A DNA stretch of 11,371 bases from Prevotella sp. CAG:1058. Lineage in GTDB: Bacteria; Bacteroidota; Bacteroidia; Bacteroidales; Bacteroidaceae. Shown piece by piece: positions 6,909-11,371 of the stretch. Position 1 is the stretch's first letter. Each line of letters begins with the position of its first letter. The stretch spans positions 38,350-49,720 of the forward strand of contig HF986752.1 in the NCBI GenBank assembly GCA_000433175.1, in the 5' to 3' direction. The position numbers and the translations under genes are program-made. The notes under the pieces are model-generated. The model was given only the letters and a program-made list of their open reading frames with translations. It did not search any database and had not been told where the DNA came from.

Positions 6909-8447
6909 TTAATAATTGTTCTGCGTAAGAGTACCTTGAGCTGCGTCGATTTCGGCCTGAGGTATAGGCAGATATTTCTTAGACTCACTCCAAGTGTTGG
7001 TGCGGTAGCCGTAAGAGTCGGGCACGAGGGTAGTCGTAGCCTTGTCCGTACGCACGAGGTCCCAATAGCGTTTGCCTTCGCCTACGAACTCGAGCTGGCG
7101 CTCTGCGATGATGTTGTCGATCGTAGCGTCAACCTGGTCAGTAAGTCCAGAGCGGTTATGCACGCGGTTGAGGTAGGTCTTTGCCAAGCCTGCATCGCCT
7201 CCGGTGCGAACCAACAGCTCGGCAGCGTTGAGCAGTGTCTCTGCGTAACGGTATACACGCAGGTTGTTGTTGAAGTTAAGGTCACCGTCGGCAGCCTGGT
7301 CCTTGTTGTTCTCAGACTTTGCGATGTACTTGCCGAGGAAGTAACCAGTGTCCTGGTAACGGTGCTCGTAAGTACCGTGTGCATTGGCGTCGAAGCATGT
7401 AACGTCGCGGCGCTGGTCGCCTTCAGCATACCTCTGGAAGGTCTCAAGACGTACCGGGCAGAAGCCCCAGCCGTTAGTAACGCCGCTGTCGTCGCCAGCA
7501 TTGGATGCCCATTCGCTCGGACTTATAAGGCGTGGAAGAACCGTACCGCCGGCAACAAGGGGCGAACCCCATGAACGAACGGCGTTGTCGTCCTTGTAAT
7601 TGATTTCGAAAATGGACTCCATTCCCCACTCGCCGCTCTCCTCGAAGATGTCGGCATAGCTGGGAAGCAGGTCGTACTGCTGGCTGTTGATTATCTCCTG
7701 CATATAAGAAAGAGCCTTTCCGTAACGCTCGCTGTCGTTCTGGTACATCACCATCTCGGCGTAAAGCATGTATGCCATAGCCTGCGACACCTTGCCGACG
7801 TTGTCCTCGCTAGCTGTGTCCTCCCACTTCATGGGCAGCACGTTCTGGTTGATTACGTCCTCAAGCTCAGCGATGATGTTATTGTAAACCTCGTCTGCAG
7901 GAATCTGCTCGGCAAGATACGGGAACTCCAGGTTCTCCATGAAGAAAGGTATGTTGCCCCAGAACTTCCACAGGTTGCAGTAATAATAAGCTCTGAGCAC
8001 ACGTGTCTGTGCCATCCATGATGCTTTCTCCTCGTCGCCGATGTTGTCGCCTGCCCATCCGATGTACTTGATAACGTCGTTGCAACGCTTGACACCGCTG
8101 TACTCGCAGGTCCAGAGTCCGGTCATACAGTTCTCCGGATTGGCCTCGAAGTTCATCATGAGGTGCCAGTACTGGTTGTCGGTACGGCTTGCACCACCGG
8201 GCCAGATGTCGTCTGCCATGATGTCGCTCATTATGTTGATCGGGTTATACTGGCTCATTGCCCAGTCCGGCCAATGCAATGGATCGTAAGCTGAGATAAG
8301 GGCTTCATATACATGGTCCCTCGTAGTAAAATACTCCTCTATAGGATTGGACGTGGGCGGAGTGACCTCAAGGAAGTCGTCGCTACAGCCCGAAAACGCC
8401 ACTGATGCAGCCAGGAGGAGGCCGGCATATATTTTAATTTTTTTCAT
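6909..8447 (-). CDS. SusD-like outer-membrane glycan-binding lipoprotein
   Basis: SusD/RagB family lipoprotein of 512 residues, a typical length. The signal peptide ends in FSGC with Cys21, followed by SDDFLEV, the usual acidic surface-export context. Family landmarks are all present: LRAYYYCNLWKFWGNIPF (151-168) in the TPR-like helical region, YRYAETLLNAAE (399-410), ERQLEFVGEGKRYWDLVR (449-466) and the C-terminal KYLPIPQAEID (491-501). Members form a lid over the SusC barrel and hold the glycan for import. Trp59, Trp62 and Trp82 near the N-terminus are possible sugar-stacking residues, but which ones line the site cannot be told from sequence. The gene follows susC by 102 bases and precedes the binding-protein gene by 22, so the three form one operon. 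The ligand is inferred to be a beta-glucan from the downstream GH16, GH5 and GH3 genes. Confidence 0.95.
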   Translation of the reverse strand: MKKIKIYAGLLLAASVAFSGCSDDFLEVTPPTSNPIEEYFTTRDHVYEALISAYDPLHWPDWAMSQYNPINIMSDIMADDIWPGGASRTDNQYWHLMMNFEANPENCMTGLWTCEYSGVKRCNDVIKYIGWAGDNIGDEEKASWMAQTRVLRAYYYCNLWKFWGNIPFFMENLEFPYLAEQIPADEVYNNIIAELEDVINQNVLPMKWEDTASEDNVGKVSQAMAYMLYAEMVMYQNDSERYGKALSYMQEIINSQQYDLLPSYADIFEESGEWGMESIFEINYKDDNAVRSWGSPLVAGGTVLPRLISPSEWASNAGDDSGVTNGWGFCPVRLETFQRYAEGDQRRDVTCFDANAHGTYEHRYQDTGYFLGKYIAKSENNKDQAADGDLNFNNNLRVYRYAETLLNAAELLVRTGGDAGLAKTYLNRVHNRSGLTDQVDATIDNIIAERQLEFVGEGKRYWDLVRTDKATTTLVPDSYGYRTNTWSESKKYLPIPQAEIDAAQGTLTQNNY

Positions 8448-8485
8448 TTTCTTCTTGATTTTAAGGTCTTTATCCCGTCAGGAGC

Positions 8486-8517
8486 CAAGGCGGTGAGGCG
8501 TGCGCCCCGTTACCTTG
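8486..8517 (-). promoter_or_regulatory. GC-rich imperfect hairpin in the susC-susD spacer
   Basis: Within the 102-base spacer, CAAGG at 8486-8490 pairs with CCTTG at 8513-8517, CGG at 8491-8493 with CCG at 8507-8509, and GGCG at 8497-8500 with CGCC at 8503-8506. This makes about 11-12 paired bases interrupted by a three-base bulge on each side. No T-run follows on the transcribed strand, so it is not a standard terminator. It may tune the relative expression of susC and susD through RNA stability, processing or translation; this role is inferred. Confidence 0.45.
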
Positions 8518-8549
8518 CATCCCTTCGGACGTTTAACCATTGTTTAAAA

Positions 8550-11371
8550 TTAGAATTCCAGGTTGAAACCTACACGCCATACACGTGCCTGCGGATAAAC
8601 ACCGTAGTCAACACCGAGTGAAGTTCCGCCTGAAGAAATTTCCGGGTCGAAGCCGTGGTATTTAGTGAATGTGAGAAGGTTCTCGGCAGATACATATACT
8701 CTAAGCCTGTTGATGAACACTTTCTTGGTAAGGTTTGCAGGCAGAGTGTAACCGAGTTCGATATTCTTAAGACGCAAGTAAGAGCCGTCGTAAACGTAGA
8801 GGTCTGAAGACTTCCAGTTGTCTGAAGGGTCGCCTACGATGAATATCGGGTACTTGTTAGATGTGCCGGGACCTGTCCAGCGGCCAAGCATCCATGAAGG
8901 CAGGTTGGTCGAGTTGATGTCGATACGGCGTGTAGCGTCGAATACGTCGTTGCCGGCAGTGCCTTGCCACATCATGCTGAAGTCGATTCCGCGCCAAGCA
9001 GCAGAGAAGTTAAGGCCGAATGTCCAGTCGGGCATACCCTTACCAATCTTCGTACGGTCGTTGTCGTCGATTACGCCGTCGTTGTTGAGGTCGACGAACT
9101 TAACGTAACCAGGCTTTGCGTTAGGCTGGATGGGAGTGCCCTCGGGGCCTACGTAAGAGTCGATTTTCTCCTGTGTCTGGAAGATTCCGGCTGTCTTCAA
9201 TCCGTAGAAGTACGGGAACGGTTCGCCGTTCATGGCGCGTGTGATTGTACCTACGTTCTGGAATGAGTCGTATGCTGCCCAACCTGTATCGTTACCGAGT
9301 TCTACGAGCTCGTTCTTGAGGTAAGAAGCGTTACCGCGGATGTTGAACTGTGCGTCGCCTACGTTGAACTTGTAGCCAATCTCGAACTCGACACCTGAGT
9401 TCTTCATGCTACCAACGTTACCGATAGGCTTGGTTTCGCCCACGTATGAAGGTATGGCCATAGTCATAAGCATGCCGTTGGTCTTCTTGATGTAATAGTC
9501 TACCGAGAATGTAAGTGCATTGCTCATGAAGCCGAAGTCGAGACCTATGTCTGTCTGTTCAGACTTCTCCCACTTGAGGTCGGGGTTAGGCATGCCGTTG
9601 GCCTTCACGCCGTTGATGACAGTCTCGCCGCGTCCGAGGATGTAGTTGTTGCCTGTAGCTGTGAACACTGCATAACGGAAGTCGTCGATGTTCTCGTTAC
9701 CGTTCTTACCCCAGCTTGCACGGAGCTTCAAGTTTGACAACCACTTGGGTGCATTCTTCATGAACGGCTCGTTGGTGATGTTCCAACCAAGAGAGAATGA
9801 CGGGAACGTAGCGTACTTGTTGTTAGTACCGAAGCGGCTTGAACCGTCACGGCGTACGGTAGCCTGGAACATGTAACGCTCAGCGTAGTTGTAGCTCAAA
9901 CGGGCGAACATTGACGACAGAGCGTGCGGGTTTGCCGGGCCTCCCCAGCCGTCGCGCTCGCCTTTCTCAGCAAGACCTGAAGAGAAGTTGATGTAAGGCT
10001 TGTTGAGGTCGATGAGGTTCCAGCGGCTTGCGCCGAGAGTCCAACCTGTATTCTTCATGGCTGACTGGCCGAGCACAACGTTGAAAGTGTGGTCGCCGAA
10101 GGTCTTGTCATAAGTCAGCACGTTTTCAATCTGCCATACCGTACCACGGTCGCTCTCCTGGGATGCGCTTGTGTGGGTAGCCTTGTTGTTGGTAGTAAGG
10201 TAGTAGAGGATTGTGTGGCCTTCATTTCCCCAGAACGACATGTCGGTTCCGTAAGAGATGCGGTACTTCAGTCCGTCCCATATCTGCAGCTCGGCTGCGA
10301 AGTTGGTCACGAACTTGTGGCTCCAGTTCTGTGCGCCCGGAAGAGAGAGGGCAGCCAGCGGGTTAACCATTTCGTTGTAAGTAGTACCGGCAATTGTGTA
10401 CGGGTCGCCGTTGGGTGAGAGTATCGGACCGGGATAGTCGGGCTGTGTCTGGCGGTAGAACTCGTCCTGTGCAATTGCTGCGTCGCCAGTAAGCGTCGGT
10501 GTAAGGATAGGTGAAAGTGCAAGGGCTGAACCGAGAGGAGAGCCGAACTGAGAGTTTACTTCGATGCTCTTAGACTTTACGCGTGCGTAAGAAAGGTTGA
10601 CAGTGATGTCAAGTTTGTTGAGCCAGTTGCGCTCCTTTGATACGTCGAACACGTTATACTTAGTGTTGCTGCGGAGCGAGAGGCGCTGGTAGTTTGAACG
10701 GTCGAAGTTTCCGCCGATGATACCTTCCTGTGCATAGTAGCCGAGAGAGAGGTAGTAGTTAACCTTGTCGGAAGCTCCGCTTACCGTAATGTCGTGGTTT
10801 ACCACCGGTGCATTGTCGTTGAACAGTTCGTCCTGCCAGTCAGTTCCGGTGGTGATCTTGTTGCCCATGGCGTCGGTAAGGTTGTACGGGTCGTCGTAAA
10901 GAGGCTCCCTGCCTGCGTTGATGTAACCCTCGTTCATCATCACGGCGTACTCGGTAGCGTTAAGCACGTCGCGCTTGTGCCACTTGCTCTGCCAGCCGTA
11001 AGAGAAGTTGTAGTTGACCTTTACCTTACCCTTCTTACCAGACTTCGTTGTAACGAGCACAACGCCGTTGGCTGCACGGGCACCGTAGATTGCACCTGAA
11101 GCGGCGTCCTTGAGCACTTCTATACTCTCGATGTCGCTCGGGTTAACATAGTCGAGGCCACCCTCGATAGGCATGCCGTCAACGATGTAAAGCGGGTCAG
11201 AATTGTTGATCGTACCGATACCACGCACGCGGATCTGTGCTGCGGCACCAGGCTGGCCTGAAGATGAAGTAACGGTAACGCCGGCGGCAAGGCCCTTCAA
11301 GGCGTTGTCCATGCGGACTGGCGCCGTCATGCCCAGCTCGTCAGCACCGACCTTAGCGATCGAGGCTGTTA
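8550..11371 (-). CDS. SusC-like TonB-dependent transporter, 3' part (5' end outside window)
   Basis: SusC/RagA family outer-membrane transporter, with 940 complete codons visible. The frame is open to the right edge: the residues ahead of the Met at 11330 read TASIAKVGADELG, a normal part of the plug region, so that Met is internal. The plug signature is intact: VRGIGTINNSDPLYIVDG (11225-11172), then IEVLKDAASGAIYGARAANG just after. The remainder is the 22-strand-type beta-barrel, ending in ARVWRVGFNLEF with the aromatic C-terminal residue expected of outer-membrane barrels. Missing are the signal peptide, the carboxypeptidase-regulatory-like domain, the TonB box and the start of the plug, probably about 110-150 residues. 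With SusD it would import beta-glucan oligosaccharides using TonB and the proton-motive force. The operon promoter must lie beyond 11371. No frameshift or stop is seen. Confidence 0.95.
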   Translation of the reverse strand, partial: TASIAKVGADELGMTAPVRMDNALKGLAAGVTVTSSSGQPGAAAQIRVRGIGTINNSDPLYIVDGMPIEGGLDYVNPSDIESIEVLKDAASGAIYGARAANGVVLVTTKSGKKGKVKVNYNFSYGWQSKWHKRDVLNATEYAVMMNEGYINAGREPLYDDPYNLTDAMGNKITTGTDWQDELFNDNAPVVNHDITVSGASDKVNYYLSLGYYAQEGIIGGNFDRSNYQRLSLRSNTKYNVFDVSKERNWLNKLDITVNLSYARVKSKSIEVNSQFGSPLGSALALSPILTPTLTGDAAIAQDEFYRQTQPDYPGPILSPNGDPYTIAGTTYNEMVNPLAALSLPGAQNWSHKFVTNFAAELQIWDGLKYRISYGTDMSFWGNEGHTILYYLTTNNKATHTSASQESDRGTVWQIENVLTYDKTFGDHTFNVVLGQSAMKNTGWTLGASRWNLIDLNKPYINFSSGLAEKGERDGWGGPANPHALSSMFARLSYNYAERYMFQATVRRDGSSRFGTNNKYATFPSFSLGWNITNEPFMKNAPKWLSNLKLRASWGKNGNENIDDFRYAVFTATGNNYILGRGETVINGVKANGMPNPDLKWEKSEQTDIGLDFGFMSNALTFSVDYYIKKTNGMLMTMAIPSYVGETKPIGNVGSMKNSGVEFEIGYKFNVGDAQFNIRGNASYLKNELVELGNDTGWAAYDSFQNVGTITRAMNGEPFPYFYGLKTAGIFQTQEKIDSYVGPEGTPIQPNAKPGYVKFVDLNNDGVIDDNDRTKIGKGMPDWTFGLNFSAAWRGIDFSMMWQGTAGNDVFDATRRIDINSTNLPSWMLGRWTGPGTSNKYPIFIVGDPSDNWKSSDLYVYDGSYLRLKNIELGYTLPANLTKKVFINRLRVYVSAENLLTFTKYHGFDPEISSGGTSLGVDYGVYPQARVWRVGFNLEF

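Noticed and set aside
11328..11330. ATG at 11330 as the start of the SusC-like gene
   Set aside because: The frame continues upstream with normal plug-domain residues to the window edge, and a 926-residue product would lack signal peptide and TonB box.

Overview
The window is a single-strand gene cluster of the Bacteroidota polysaccharide utilization locus (PUL) type, and every gene lies on the minus strand. Reading in the direction of transcription (right to left), it holds: a SusC-like TonB-dependent transporter cut by the right window edge; a SusD-like lipoprotein; a multi-domain SusE/F-position surface glycan-binding lipoprotein; a GH16 laminarinase-type lipoprotein with an N-terminal BACON domain; a secreted GH5 enzyme; a secreted GH3 beta-glucosidase; and the first 13 codons of another exported protein cut by the left edge. 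The SusC/SusD pair, Bacteroidota lipoprotein signals (Cys followed by acidic residues), A-rich leaders without strong Shine-Dalgarno sequences, and six out of six TAA stop codons all point to Bacteroidales. A Prevotella/Segatella-like host is my best guess, but this rests on style and not on a search.

Layout. 8550-11371: SusC-like (3' part only). 8448-8549: spacer with a GC-rich imperfect hairpin. 6909-8447: SusD-like. 5018-6886: glycan-binding lipoprotein with a PKD-like domain, a middle domain I cannot name securely, and two in-register copies of a CBM4-like module. 4834-5017: spacer with a cluster of short AAAAG...CTTTT inverted-repeat units. 3727-4833: GH16. 3617-3726: GC-rich spacer. 2393-3616: GH5. 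115-2346: GH3. 70-105: perfect 12-bp GC-rich stem, a likely terminator. 1-41: start of the next gene.

How the genes work together (inference from families). SusD, the binding protein and the GH16 enzyme all carry lipoprotein signals with acidic residues after the Cys, so they probably face outward. They would capture and cut a beta-glucan, most likely a beta-1,3-glucan (laminarin-like) or mixed-linkage beta-1,3/1,4-glucan. SusC would import the oligosaccharides. GH5 and GH3 have ordinary signal peptides without a lipobox Cys and would finish the job in the periplasm, releasing glucose. No regulator (SusR, hybrid two-component system, ECF sigma/anti-sigma) lies in the window.

The system type is well known; I do not see an undescribed defence, mobile or RNA system. 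The parts most worth a second look are the binding-protein architecture, the intergenic repeat cluster at 4889-4970, the susC-susD spacer hairpin, and the small tandem duplication in the GH16 signal peptide. There are no tRNA, rRNA, CRISPR or insertion-sequence features, and no gene-free stretch exceeds 200 bases.
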